Made by a program: the position numbers and the translations under genes. A DNA stretch of 18,594 bases, taken from NCBI GenBank assembly GCA_900765705.1, contig CAAFSR010000086.1, positions 1-18,594 of the forward strand. Direction: 5' to 3'. The notes beneath the pieces were generated by a model that did not search any database, was not told where the DNA came from, and saw only the letters and a list, made by a program, of their open reading frames with translations. This DNA is from an uncultured Faecalibacterium sp. (GTDB lineage: Bacteria; Bacillota; Clostridia; Oscillospirales; Ruminococcaceae). Within the stretch, counting starts at the first letter, position 1, and the number at the start of each line of letters is the position of its first letter. Below, one piece after another: positions 1 through 8,198 of this stretch.

Positions 1-56
1 CTGGAACTGAAGCACTAAGCGTTTCTCCCAAACTGTAAGGCAGGGTTGTTATAAAA

Positions 57-134
57 GGGGGGCTGTTGCAAAATAGCCCCAACAAAAAATGAGATAGACT
101 TCCCCCAAAGGGGGTGCCTATCTCATTTTTGTTG
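57..134. terminator. Tandem hairpins, probable bidirectional terminator
   Basis: Two adjacent inverted repeats are visible. The first pairs GGGGCT (ending at 64) with AGCCCC (75-80). The second pairs 80-97 with 118-134 over about 17 bp with one extra A, and has CCCCC (102-106) and GGGGG (110-114) inside the loop. The arms carry A- and T-runs, so either strand could end transcription here. Positions 1-18 can be read as five codons and TAA, perhaps the tail of an upstream plus-strand gene, but that is too short to support. The rest of 1-250 shows no gene. Confidence 0.6.
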
Positions 135-217
135 TAAGCTGAAACTGCAATGAACCAACTACAACATGAACAGTATCCTCGGCGGCTTTTTTGTATATAC
201 CCCATGCGCTGCCTGCT

Positions 218-243
218 TTTCCATGACCGGGTCACGCAGGGCG
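218..243 (-). repeat. Short repeat with GTGACCCGGTCA core, copy 1
   Basis: Read on the minus strand, this 26-base stretch matches 8436-8461 (plus strand) except for three positions. The shared core is TGCGTGACCCGGTCA, followed after two variable bases by GAAAA. A weaker third copy is on the minus strand around 13402-13418. The function is unknown. Confidence 0.5.
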
Positions 244-244
244 C

Positions 245-284
245 AAAAATGCCCGGAGCAGGAAGAAAAAAGACTGCTCCGGGC
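245..284 (-). terminator. Rho-independent terminator of the flavoprotein gene
   Basis: A perfect 10-bp stem pairs GCCCGGAGCA (251-260) with TGCTCCGGGC (275-284). Read on the minus strand it is followed by ATTTTT (down to 245). It lies 33 bp after the stop codon of the minus-strand flavoprotein. Confidence 0.85.
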
Positions 285-317
285 GGGGGATGGTTCAGTT
301 ATTGCGGGGGCGGGTCA

Positions 318-2372
318 TCAGATACCGGCCACGCAGTTCTTGCCTGCAATGTAGCCGTAGTAGACGCACAGGCTGTGGCTGATGCCGCGCATACAGATGG
401 GGTACTCCACCGCATAACGGCTGCCCTGCACGTTGCCGCAGACATACAGGCCCTTGATGATGTCGCGCTTGGGGCTGGCGGGATCTTCCTCGGTGAAGGT
501 GTGGCAGTTCTCGTCGCTTTCCAGACCGCCCACGCAGACCAGCATGGCAGTAGTGCCCCACTGGCAGGCGTAGTACGGAGGATTTTCCAGTGCAAACATC
601 CGGCTTGCGGGCTTGCCGAAGTCGTCATCGGAGCCGGCCTTTGCCAGCTCGTTGTAGCGCTGGATAGAAGCCAGTGCGGTGTCCAGAGCCTCGCCCTCGT
701 AGCCGCACTGGGTCAGCAGCTCCTCCAGCGTGTCGGCCTTGAACTGGTAAGCCTCGGCCTTGGCGCTGATCTTGGTGTACTGACGGTCAGTGTAGTTGGG
801 GTTGGACTCATCCTCGTTTTCCGGGATGATATAGCACAGGCCTCCGTGGTTGGCCGGCATATAGGGGATCTGCTCGCCCCACTTGGCGTCGTACAGCTGG
901 AAGGAAGCGCACTCCGGCTGCAGCTCGATCTGATTTTCCAGCTGCTGGCCGGGGATGCACTCGTTCATAAAGCGCTCGCCGCGCTTGTTGAGCTGCAGGA
1001 AGGGGGTAACGCCCATGCCGCTGCCCATGTGGTGGGTCATAGGTGCGTGGTGATCCTGCACCTTTGCGCCGATCCATGCGCCCATGCGCAGGCCGTCGCC
1101 GGTCTCCACAGAGTTGCCCTCAACGTCTACGCCCAGCATACCCATGGCACCCATGTTCATGATCTGCTTCTCCACCACCTCGGGGGCAAAGTGCTTCATG
1201 ATCTTCTCATCGCCGGAGTTGTCACCGGTGGCAAGGATCACGCCCTTGGCAGCGTTGAGCTGGATGTACTTATTGCCGTTCTGTGCATCGCGGATGATCA
1301 CGCCGGTCACGCGGCCGTCGCTGTCCTTCAGCAGCTTGGTGCCAAAGCAGCCGTAGAAGGTCTTGGCACCGGCCTCGATGGCCTTGTTCAGGTTGGCTTC
1401 CACCACAAAGCCCTGCTGATCCTTGCGGGAAGAGCGGAACTCCATGCTGGAGGGGAAGGTGGGGAACTCTTCGTTGCGGTAGTCGTAGTGCTCGGGCTGA
1501 GGCCATGCCAGCGGCACCAGAATGCCCTTGTCGAACTGCTCCTGCGTGACCACCTGACGGGTGGTGTCGCAGATGGTCAGCTCAGGATAAGCCTCGATGA
1601 ACCAATCCATGACCTCGTGTGCATGGCTGGCCCACTTTTTCAGGATGGAGCGCTTGTTGCGGTAGGTGCACTCGCGCATCAGGCGGTTGACCACCACATC
1701 TTCGTCCACGATGTTCTCGCGGCCCCAGCGCTTGTTCAGGCTGCCGTTCAGCAGGGCGTACTCGCCGCTGCGGCAGTTGAAGGAGGCACTCTTCTCCACG
1801 ATGGCTACCTTTGCGCCCTCCTCGGCGGCGGCGCGGGCGGCGCAGATGCCAGACAGACCGGCGCCGATGACGACCACATCAAAGTTCTGCGTTTCAGCGG
1901 CCTGCACATCCGGCTCTTCACCCAGCCAGTCCTCGCCGGTGTCGGCAGTCTGCTCTGCGGCGGGGGTCTCGGTCTTTACACCCATAGCCTGCTCGATGCA
2001 GCTGGCGGCGGCCTTTTTGACGGCGTTGGTGGTGACGGTAGCGCCGGAGATGTTGTCGATCTCGGCATTCTGGGCAGCCATCAGCGCCTCCTGCAGGGTG
2101 GGCGCAGCCACGCCGCCGATGCTCTCGGTCTCGTTGGAGGCATCCACCACCACATCGGTGATGGCAGTGGCGCTGAAGGTCATGGTGACCTTCACCTCAC
2201 CGATGCCGGTGGCGGTGCCGGTGTAGGTACCGGGGGTGTAAATCGCATCACCGGAAGCGGCGGTGCTGGAAGAAGCTGCGGAGTTGCAGGCAGCCAGTGC
2301 GCCTGCGGTGACACCGCTCATGGCGGCGGCTGCGGCAACCTTCAGGAAGCCCTTACGAGAGATCTTTTCCAT
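318..2372 (-). CDS. Secreted FMN/FAD-binding reductase (fumarate/urocanate reductase-like lipoprotein)
   Basis: The 684-residue protein belongs to the flavoprotein reductases of the fumarate/urocanate reductase type, which pass electrons through a bound FMN to an FAD domain and reduce an organic acceptor outside the membrane. Residues 1-29 form a signal peptide with a Tat-like SRKGFLK stretch and a lipobox ending at C29. Residues about 42-130 are an FMN-binding domain with SGATVT (109-114), the pattern in which the last Thr carries covalent FMN. From 164 an FAD domain starts with DVVVIGAGLSG and runs to the end. The start is fixed by AAAGGAG upstream on the minus strand. It is divergent from a LysR gene 191 bp away, which is probably its regulator. 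The acceptor cannot be told from sequence; a cinnamate, urocanate or fumarate type substrate is only an inference from the family. Confidence 0.9.
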   Translation of the reverse strand: MEKISRKGFLKVAAAAAMSGVTAGALAACNSAASSSTAASGDAIYTPGTYTGTATGIGEVKVTMTFSATAITDVVVDASNETESIGGVAAPTLQEALMAAQNAEIDNISGATVTTNAVKKAAASCIEQAMGVKTETPAAEQTADTGEDWLGEEPDVQAAETQNFDVVVIGAGLSGICAARAAAEEGAKVAIVEKSASFNCRSGEYALLNGSLNKRWGRENIVDEDVVVNRLMRECTYRNKRSILKKWASHAHEVMDWFIEAYPELTICDTTRQVVTQEQFDKGILVPLAWPQPEHYDYRNEEFPTFPSSMEFRSSRKDQQGFVVEANLNKAIEAGAKTFYGCFGTKLLKDSDGRVTGVIIRDAQNGNKYIQLNAAKGVILATGDNSGDEKIMKHFAPEVVEKQIMNMGAMGMLGVDVEGNSVETGDGLRMGAWIGAKVQDHHAPMTHHMGSGMGVTPFLQLNKRGERFMNECIPGQQLENQIELQPECASFQLYDAKWGEQIPYMPANHGGLCYIIPENEDESNPNYTDRQYTKISAKAEAYQFKADTLEELLTQCGYEGEALDTALASIQRYNELAKAGSDDDFGKPASRMFALENPPYYACQWGTTAMLVCVGGLESDENCHTFTEEDPASPKRDIIKGLYVCGNVQGSRYAVEYPICMRGISHSLCVYYGYIAGKNCVAGI

Positions 2373-2438
2373 CTTGTTTCTCCTTTTTTCTGTTCCTTCT
2401 TTTTCGTATGTGCGGGATTTTTATCCCTGTCCTCAGAT

Positions 2439-2444
2439 AGTATA
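2439..2444 (-). promoter_or_regulatory. Candidate -10 for the flavoprotein gene
   Basis: TATACT is read on the minus strand 67 bp upstream of the start codon. No convincing -35 is present, so this may depend on the divergent LysR regulator. Confidence 0.35.
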
Positions 2445-2495
2445 AAATATAACGAACCAAAAGAGAAACAAAAGATTTTTGCAAGTATGATAAAA

Positions 2496-2528
2496 AACGT
2501 TTATAACTTCGACGTTCTATGTTATACT
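2496..2528 (+). promoter_or_regulatory. LysR-type operator and extended -10 promoter
   Basis: AACGT (2496-2500) and ACGTT (2512-2516) are arms of a dyad with exactly 11 bases between, giving the T-N11-A form of LysR boxes. A second dyad, TATAAC (2502-2507) and GTTATA (2521-2526), overlaps it. TATACT (2523-2528), preceded by TGT, is an extended -10 for the LysR gene. The operator overlapping its own promoter suggests autoregulation. Confidence 0.55.
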
Positions 2529-2563
2529 GATGATATAAACCAGAGAAGGGAGAAGCCCCAGCC

Positions 2564-3451
2564 ATGAACGACCATCAGCTGCTGTGTTTTTTGACCGTGC
2601 AGCGCACGCTGAACTTTACCGCCGCCGCAAAGGAGCTGTACTGCACCCAGCCTGCACTTAGCTACCAGATCCGCAGTCTGGAAAAAGAGCTGGGCCTGCC
2701 CCTGTTCGAGCGCAGCACCACCCGGGTGGTGCTGACGGCGGCAGGCCGCGCCTTTGTGCCCCACGCAGAGCAGCTGTACCGGGGCATCTTGAACGCCCGC
2801 ACCGCGCTGAAGGGCTTTTCTGCCGGGCACACCCTCACCCTGCGCCTGCCGCCGGTGCTGCTGCAGCGGGATCCCATCTATCCGGTGCTGATGGAGCGGC
2901 TGCACACTGCGCTACCCGGGCACGAGTTCCGGGTGGACACCGCCCCGCCGCGCATGAACGCCCATCTGATGCTCTGCACGGAGGCAGATGCAGCTGTGCT
3001 TCTGCCCTTCAGCCCGGCGCAACCGGAGGTGGAGCGCACCCCCATCATGCACAACACCTTTTATCTGGCGCTTGCGCCGGAGCATCCGCTTTACCCCCGC
3101 GACAGCCTGCAGCTGGCCGACCTTGCAGGGCAGCGGGTGTACTACGAGCCGCTGTATCAGGAGATCGTGGAATATGCAAGTGTCCAGCCCGGAATGCCGT
3201 TTTCTACCATGGAATGGTGCCGCGTGGAAAACTACGCCCATGTCTACACCGAGCTGCTGGCCGGGCGGGGGATGTTCTTGTTCCCTGTACGCTACCCCTC
3301 CTACCCGGCAGTGTGGTACCGGCAGGTACAGCTGTCTTTGCCGGACACCGTTCTGATGACCCTGCGGGACGACCCCCGTCCGGAGATCCTCACCCTGCGT
3401 CAGGTGTTCACCGAGGTTTACGGGGAGAGGATAAAAGCATTACTTCCATAG
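2564..3451 (+). CDS. LysR family transcriptional regulator
   Basis: This is a 295-residue protein of normal LysR length. Residues 1-65 hold the winged helix-turn-helix (NFTAAAKELYCTQPALSYQI) and the linker helix; about 90-290 is the periplasmic-binding-protein-like effector domain. The start is supported by AAGGGAG (2546-2552), 11 bases upstream. It is transcribed away from the flavoprotein reductase gene, a common arrangement in which LysR activates the divergent gene when it senses the substrate. The ligand is unknown. No terminator is seen right after it. Confidence 0.88.
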   Translation: MNDHQLLCFLTVQRTLNFTAAAKELYCTQPALSYQIRSLEKELGLPLFERSTTRVVLTAAGRAFVPHAEQLYRGILNARTALKGFSAGHTLTLRLPPVLLQRDPIYPVLMERLHTALPGHEFRVDTAPPRMNAHLMLCTEADAAVLLPFSPAQPEVERTPIMHNTFYLALAPEHPLYPRDSLQLADLAGQRVYYEPLYQEIVEYASVQPGMPFSTMEWCRVENYAHVYTELLAGRGMFLFPVRYPSYPAVWYRQVQLSLPDTVLMTLRDDPRPEILTLRQVFTEVYGERIKALLP

Positions 3452-3456
3452 AACAG

Positions 3457-3570
3457 ATGGAAAATGTACACAGTGCAATGGAAATAGACCTTCAGGAAAT
3501 TCACGCATCCACAAAGATTTTGAGTGCGATCTTGAAAATGCAGCTAAGAATCGAAGGATTTTTATCGTAA
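3457..3570 (+). CDS. Small ORF, 37 residues, possible mobile-element remnant
   Basis: The reading frame starts ATG and gives a peptide beginning MENVHSAMEIDLQEIHAST and ending at TAA. Its composition is protein-like (amphipathic, charged) and differs from the GC-rich frame of the gene before it. No clear ribosome binding site is seen, and a second ATG at 3478 is possible. It may be a fragment of a longer protein. I do not recognise the family. Confidence 0.3.
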   Translation: MENVHSAMEIDLQEIHASTKILSAILKMQLRIEGFLS

Positions 3571-3574
3571 ACAT

Positions 3575-3621
3575 CTTTCTGTAAAATGACCTCAGATAAA
3601 GCAAAACACGCCTCGGGAGGA
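3575..3621 (+). repeat. Leader repeat, copy 1
   Basis: This stretch matches 8149-8198 closely; the second copy has three extra bases near the end. Both copies contain a short ORF and end in the ribosome binding site of the next gene. Confidence 0.75.
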
Positions 3622-3636
3622 AATCGCTATGTTTGA
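3586..3636 (+). CDS. Short coupled leader ORF, copy 1
   Basis: The ORF encodes MTSDKAKHASGGNRYV. Its GGAGGA codons are also the ribosome binding site of the following gene, and its stop overlaps that gene's start (3629) by 8 bases. The second copy (8160-8219) encodes MTSEEAKHASDGGKYNGKR with the same overlap layout. The two copies differ by an in-frame codon insertion, which hints that the peptide, or ribosome passage, is kept. Expression is not shown. Confidence 0.4.
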   Translation: MTSDKAKHASGGNRYV

Positions 3637-3826
3637 TACACGAAAAAAGGCAACCATGCCGCAGGCACTGGCTGACATAAAGCCCTATCTCACAAAAAGA
3701 TTCCTCTCAGAGCCGGTCATCGACGATAAGAACCTTCCGATAATCTGTCAGACGCTTCTGTGCCGATATTGGGTTGAAAATAAGGCTGAAGCCCCAATTG
3801 CTCCAGCCAATGTCAGAGTTTCTTAA
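3629..3826 (+). CDS. Hypothetical protein, 65 residues, possibly truncated
   Basis: The protein starts MFDTRKKATMPQALADIKPY and is preceded by GGGAGGA with 7 bases spacing, a good ribosome binding site. It is soluble and shows no known motif; the single cysteine-rich spot is ICQTLLC near residue 47. I do not recognise it. The shared leader links it to the cassette at 8149-8412, and its neighbours are small orphan ORFs, so it may be a mobile-element cargo gene or an eroded end of one. Confidence 0.5.
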   Translation: MFDTRKKATMPQALADIKPYLTKRFLSEPVIDDKNLPIICQTLLCRYWVENKAEAPIAPANVRVS

Positions 3827-3897
3827 GTGTTCATCAAAAATACGTTGGTACGTTTTACACTGTGACGATTCAAAAAACAGAGGAGAGATATTTTACT

Positions 3898-5952
3898 ATG
3901 ATTTACAAAAAGCAATACGGTCAACCGTTTGATACCGAAAGTGTAGTGGGTTCTTTTTTGCCCATGATGGAAACGATACCCTATCTGACCAAGGAGCCGG
4001 ATGGTTTTTCCTATGCCATGGAACCGCAGGATATTCTGTATGGTCTTGGCGAGAACGTCCGTGGTATCAACAAGCGCGGGTGGGTGTACGAAAGCAAATG
4101 CTCCGATGACGGCAACCATACCGAGGGCAAATCCTCGCTGTACGGTGCTTATAATTTTATGATCGTGTCCGGCAAGGATACATTTGGCTTTTTTATCGAC
4201 TACCCGGGCAAGGTAACCTTTGACTGCGGCTACACCGACCTGGATACCTTACGCATCACGGTGGCCGAGGAAAATTACGATTTCTACATCATTGAGGGCG
4301 AAAGCCTGACCGATATTGTGCACCAGTTCCGCCAGTTGGTGGGACGCAGTTATATTCCGCCCAAATGGGCTTTTGGCAACGCCCAGAGCCGCTGGAGCTA
4401 CATGAACGAGGACGAGGTCCGCGAGGTGGTGGCAAATTACCGTGCCAATAATATGCCGCTGGACGCCGTGGTTCTGGACATTGATTACATGGAGCGTTAC
4501 AAGGACTTTACGGTGGATGCGCAGCGCTTCCCGCGTTTTGCAGACTTTGCCGCCGAGATGAAAGCGCAGGGCATCCGTCTTGTCCCCATCATCGATGCAG
4601 GAGTCAAGGTCGAAGAGGGATATGATGTGTACGAGGAAGGCGTGAAAAACGGCTACTTCTGCACGAATCAGGATGGCACCCCCTTTGTAGCCGGTGTGTG
4701 GCCGGGACGGGTACACTTCCCCGATATGCTCAACCCGGAAGCCCGTGCTTGGTTTGGCAGTCAATATAAAGTTCTGCTGGATCAGGGGATCGAGGGCTTC
4801 TGGAATGATATGAACGAGCCTGCTATCTTCTACGCAGAAGAAAGACTGAAAAAGACCTTTGCTCAAATTGAGAAATACAGCAAGCAAAACCTGGATATTT
4901 CCAGCTTTGGTGCTTTTACCGGCATGGTGGCAGAGCTTTCCAACAACGAAAACGATTATAAGCTGTTCTACCACAACACCAAACAGGGGCGTATGCGGCA
5001 CGACAATGTACATAATCTTTTTGGTTATAACATGACCCGTGCTGCAGGCGAGGCTTTTGAGCGGCTGGAGCCGGACAAGCGCATTTTGATGTACTCCCGT
5101 TCTGCCTGCATCGGGATGCACCGGTATGGCGGCATCTGGACTGGCGACAACCATTCTTGGTGGAGCCACATTCTGCTTGCGCTGCACATGATGCCCTCCC
5201 TGAATATGTGCGGCTTCCTGTACGAAGGCCCCGACATTGGCGGCTTTGGCAGCAATACCACGGAGGATCTGGAGCTGCGCTGGTATGGCTTGGGCATCTT
5301 CTCTCCGCTGCTGCGGAACCACTCTGCCAACGGCACCCGCCGGCAGGAGCCCTACCGCTTTAAGAACAAGGCCGCCTTTGCCGGTATTTTACAGCTGCGC
5401 TACCTGCTGCTGCCCTACATTTACAGCGAGTACATGAAAGCTGCCCTGCACGACGGCATGTACTGTATGCCGTTGGCGTTCGCCTTCCCGGAGGACGACT
5501 TTGCCCGCCGGGTAGAGGATGAGGTGATGATCGGTGAAAGCCTGTTGATCGCCCCGGTATATGAGCAAAACGCCCGGGGGCGTTATGTTTACCTGCCGGA
5601 GGAGATGCTGCAGGTGCGGGTGAAGTGCAGCGAAAGCGACCGCATGGAAACCAGCGTACTGCCGGCAGGCCATCATTACATCCCGGTGGAACTGGATGAA
5701 GTGGTGTTCTTTGTGCGCAAGGGACACCTTCTGCCCCTTGCCAAGGACGGCAAAAAGATTAGGAACGTTGCCGATGTGGACTTTGCAGATCTGCGCCTGC
5801 TTGCCTATGCTCCCGATGGTGCCTCCTATGAATACTATACCGATGACGGCGAGACAAAGGATTGCGACAAGCCGGAGCATTTTGTGCATATCACGCTGGA
5901 TGCGGATGGAAACGCAAAGAGCGATCGTGCTACGGTCAGAGTAGAAGGATAA
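3898..5952 (+). CDS. GH31 alpha-glucosidase
   Basis: The enzyme belongs to glycoside hydrolase family 31 and should release glucose from alpha-glucosides such as malto- or isomalto-oligosaccharides. The start at 3898 follows GAGGAG; a GTG at 3862 would add 12 residues but has no such site. The 684 residues comprise an N-terminal beta-sandwich (to about 135), a (beta/alpha)8 barrel and C-terminal beta domains. The nucleophile is D304 in WNDMNEP and the acid/base is D417 in WTGDNHSWW. There is no signal peptide, so it acts in the cytoplasm on imported sugar. Size and the spacing of the two Asp residues resemble the Ruminococcus obeum GH31 enzyme, from memory. It stands alone: no sugar transporter or LacI-type regulator is adjacent, and a clear terminator follows. 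Confidence 0.93.
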   Translation: MIYKKQYGQPFDTESVVGSFLPMMETIPYLTKEPDGFSYAMEPQDILYGLGENVRGINKRGWVYESKCSDDGNHTEGKSSLYGAYNFMIVSGKDTFGFFIDYPGKVTFDCGYTDLDTLRITVAEENYDFYIIEGESLTDIVHQFRQLVGRSYIPPKWAFGNAQSRWSYMNEDEVREVVANYRANNMPLDAVVLDIDYMERYKDFTVDAQRFPRFADFAAEMKAQGIRLVPIIDAGVKVEEGYDVYEEGVKNGYFCTNQDGTPFVAGVWPGRVHFPDMLNPEARAWFGSQYKVLLDQGIEGFWNDMNEPAIFYAEERLKKTFAQIEKYSKQNLDISSFGAFTGMVAELSNNENDYKLFYHNTKQGRMRHDNVHNLFGYNMTRAAGEAFERLEPDKRILMYSRSACIGMHRYGGIWTGDNHSWWSHILLALHMMPSLNMCGFLYEGPDIGGFGSNTTEDLELRWYGLGIFSPLLRNHSANGTRRQEPYRFKNKAAFAGILQLRYLLLPYIYSEYMKAALHDGMYCMPLAFAFPEDDFARRVEDEVMIGESLLIAPVYEQNARGRYVYLPEEMLQVRVKCSESDRMETSVLPAGHHYIPVELDEVVFFVRKGHLLPLAKDGKKIRNVADVDFADLRLLAYAPDGASYEYYTDDGETKDCDKPEHFVHITLDADGNAKSDRATVRVEG

Positions 5953-5977
5953 TCGTCAGTCATTACGCAGTTTCTAC

Positions 5978-6020
5978 AGAGTGACAGCGCTTCAGTTTGA
6001 AATGTTGTCACTCTTTTTTG
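5978..6020 (+). terminator. Terminator after the GH31 gene
   Basis: AGAGTGACA (5978-5986) pairs with TGTCACTCT (6006-6014), followed by a run of six T. It sits 25 bp after the stop codon. Confidence 0.85.
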
Positions 6021-6054
6021 TTGTCCAAATCACAGACAAAATAGTCACTCTATC

Positions 6055-6083
6055 TTGAAAACAGCATAAAGATTTATTATAAT
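6055..6083 (+). promoter_or_regulatory. Promoter of the polymerase operon
   Basis: TTGAAA (6055-6060), a 17-base spacer and TATAAT (6078-6083) form a near-consensus sigma-A promoter, 40 bp before the start codon. GTCACTCT (6044-6051) just upstream repeats the right arm of the preceding terminator (6007-6014). I see no LexA-type GAAC-N4-GTTC box. Confidence 0.8.
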
Positions 6084-6123
6084 AAGATAAATAGTTGTGA
6101 CTTTTGCAAAGGAGGGCTGAAGT

Positions 6124-7629
6124 ATGACAGCACAGCGCACCTATCTGGCAATCGACCTGAAAAGTTTCTATGCCTCGGTGGAGTGTGTAGACCGTCATCT
6201 GGACCCCCTGACCACCAATCTAGTGGTGGCGGACGCCTCCCGCACCGAAAAGACCATCTGCCTTGCGGTGTCGCCGTCCTTAAAAGCCTACAAGATACCC
6301 GGCAGAGCACGGCTGTTTGAAGCCGTCCAGCGGGTGAAAGAGGTCAACGCTCAGCGGCTGCAGACCGCCATCCGGCAGCAAAGGGCAGTCCGGGGAGAGG
6401 ATGGCAAGTACCACTTTGCCAGCACCTCTTTCGATGCCAACGCCCTGAACGCAGACCCGGCGCTGGGCTTGAGTTACATCGTTGCGCCGCCCCGGATGCA
6501 GCGGTATCTGGACGTTTCCACCCAAATCTACAAGACTTACCTTAAATATGTGTCCCCGGCAGATATCTACCCCTACTCCATCGACGAGGTTTTTATTGAT
6601 GTGACAGGCTACCTGCCCTATTACCACATGAGCGCCCACGAGCTTGCCATGACCATGGTGCGGGAGGTGCTGTACAACACCGGTATCACCGCAACGGCAG
6701 GCATCGGTACCAACCTCTACCTTGCAAAGCTGGCCATGGACATCGTGGCAAAGCACATCCCGGCGGATAAGGACGGTGTCCGTATTGCAGAGCTGGACGA
6801 GAAGTCTTACCGGTATCTGCTGTGGAACCATCGCCCGCTGACGGATTTCTGGATGACGGGTCCCGGCACCGTCAAGCGGCTGGAATCCCACGGCATTTAT
6901 ACGATGGGGGACTTGGCACGGTTTTCCATCCACGGAGAAGATCGTCTGTATGAGATTTTTGGCGTAGATGCAGAGATTCTCATCGACCACGCATGGGGTT
7001 ACGAACCCTGCGGCATGGAGCAGATCAAAAGCTACAAGCCCAGCACCAACAGCATCAGCGAGGGGCAGGTGCTGACCTGCCCTTACCCCAACGACAAGGC
7101 CAAACTCATCGTCCGGGAGATGGCGGAGATTCTGATGTTCCGGCTCACCGAAAAGAAACTGGTGACGGAATCCATCACTTTGGAAGTGGGCTACGACCGG
7201 GAGAACGTGGACAAGGGCGGCTATCGTGGTCTGACCCAGACCGACCGCTACGGCAGAATCATCCCCAAGGCAGCCCACGGCACCGTCCGGTTCGATGTCC
7301 CTACCAATCTGGGCAGCACCCTCATCAACGAAAGCGCAAAGCTGTTTGAGCGCATCACCGACCCGGCGCTGACGGTACGGCGCATCACCATCAACGCCAA
7401 CAAGGTCACGCCGGACGAGGGTATCTATCAGGTGGACTTTTTCACCGACACCAAGAAGCTGGAAAAGGAGAAAAAACTCCAGCAAGCCATGCTGGGTATC
7501 AAGAACAAGTACGGCAAAAACGCCGTGCTGAAAGCCAGCAGCTACGAAGAAGGTGCCACCATGCGCCAGCGTAATGCACAAATCGGAGGTCACAGCGCAG
7601 GAGGTTCGGATGGAAAACTACAAAAATAG
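6124..7629 (+). CDS. Y-family DNA polymerase (UmuC/DinB-like lesion bypass)
   Basis: This 501-residue protein is a Y-family polymerase that copies past DNA damage with low fidelity. The palm carries the metal ligands D11 in AIDLKSFYASVE and D154/E155 in YSIDEVFIDVT. A helix-hairpin-helix thumb lies around residues 225-275, and the little-finger domain follows to the end. Length and pairing with a YolD-like gene match the UvrX/YqjW group of Firmicutes rather than the shorter DinB. The start is set by AAAGGAGGG. The downstream gene starts inside its last 20 bases. Such pairs are common on phages and conjugative elements, and the small genes around it fit a mobile origin. Confidence 0.92.
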   Translation: MTAQRTYLAIDLKSFYASVECVDRHLDPLTTNLVVADASRTEKTICLAVSPSLKAYKIPGRARLFEAVQRVKEVNAQRLQTAIRQQRAVRGEDGKYHFASTSFDANALNADPALGLSYIVAPPRMQRYLDVSTQIYKTYLKYVSPADIYPYSIDEVFIDVTGYLPYYHMSAHELAMTMVREVLYNTGITATAGIGTNLYLAKLAMDIVAKHIPADKDGVRIAELDEKSYRYLLWNHRPLTDFWMTGPGTVKRLESHGIYTMGDLARFSIHGEDRLYEIFGVDAEILIDHAWGYEPCGMEQIKSYKPSTNSISEGQVLTCPYPNDKAKLIVREMAEILMFRLTEKKLVTESITLEVGYDRENVDKGGYRGLTQTDRYGRIIPKAAHGTVRFDVPTNLGSTLINESAKLFERITDPALTVRRITINANKVTPDEGIYQVDFFTDTKKLEKEKKLQQAMLGIKNKYGKNAVLKASSYEEGATMRQRNAQIGGHSAGGSDGKLQK

Positions 7630-8107
7630 CAAAATTGGGCTGGAAACCGCCCAAAAGTACGGGGATATTCTGGAAATGGAGCGCCCTCAGACCAAAGAAT
7701 CCCTCCGCAAGCATCCCCGCATGACTTTACAGAACCGGGCAAAGATTTTCTCTCCCTTTGCAGCCTTGCGTGGTTATGATGAGCAGCTTGCCGCAGAAAA
7801 GCAGCGCACCGAGCGGGTGACCAAGCGCATTCTGACCGAGGAAGAAATGTCGGCTCTGTCTGATCGACTGATGCAGGTCACCAAGGGCATGACCATCACA
7901 GTGCGGTATTTCAAAGAGGATACCGCCCACCCGGAGATTCCCGCAGTGGGCAACTACATCACCCTGACCGGAAAAGCAGACCGCATCGACCCAGTGTTCC
8001 GCACCTTGCAGGTGCGCGACACCGTGGTGCCCTTTGAGGATCTGGTTGAGATCAGTGGGGAAAGCATCATGGACATTGATGCGTATCTGGGCATCAGGGA
8101 AGAATGA
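7610..8107 (+). CDS. YolD-like protein
   Basis: The 165-residue protein has a YolD-like domain in its C-terminal 100 residues (ILTEEEMS, TVRYFKED, VPFEDLVEISGE). YolD-like proteins are usually encoded next to Y-family polymerases and are thought to be functional partners; the biochemical role is not settled. The start ATG overlaps the polymerase gene by 20 bases and has AGGAGGT upstream, so translation is probably coupled. A longer frame reaches back to 7553 but lacks this site. A truncated second copy, about 80 percent identical over 100 residues by hand count, lies at 12816-13128. Confidence 0.85.
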   Translation: MENYKNSKIGLETAQKYGDILEMERPQTKESLRKHPRMTLQNRAKIFSPFAALRGYDEQLAAEKQRTERVTKRILTEEEMSALSDRLMQVTKGMTITVRYFKEDTAHPEIPAVGNYITLTGKADRIDPVFRTLQVRDTVVPFEDLVEISGESIMDIDAYLGIREE

Positions 8108-8148
8108 GATTGCAAAGGAATGCTGAAAGAGATGTTTATGGGACAGCT

Positions 8149-8198
8149 CTTTCGCTAAAATGACCTCAGAAGAAGCAAAACACGCTTCAGACGGAGGA
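8149..8198 (+). repeat. Leader repeat, copy 2
   Basis: This is the second copy of the 3575-3621 leader. It lies between the YolD-like gene and the Gly-rich membrane protein. The match begins at CTTTC just upstream of the leader ATG and ends in GGAGGAAA. Confidence 0.75.

Noticed and set aside
57..80. GGCTGTTGCAAAA as an insertion-sequence end (similar to IS6-type termini)
   Set aside because: No transposase, no second end and no target duplication is seen, and the stretch is explained by the hairpin.
150..2567. An 805-codon plus-strand open frame across the flavoprotein gene
   Set aside because: It is the antisense shadow of the minus-strand reductase, which has a signal peptide, domain motifs and a ribosome binding site; the shadow has repetitive Ala/Gly/Val/His content and no motif.
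6044..6083. LexA/SOS control of the Y-family polymerase
   Set aside because: No CGAAC...GTTCG or GAAC-N4-GTTC element is present near the promoter.
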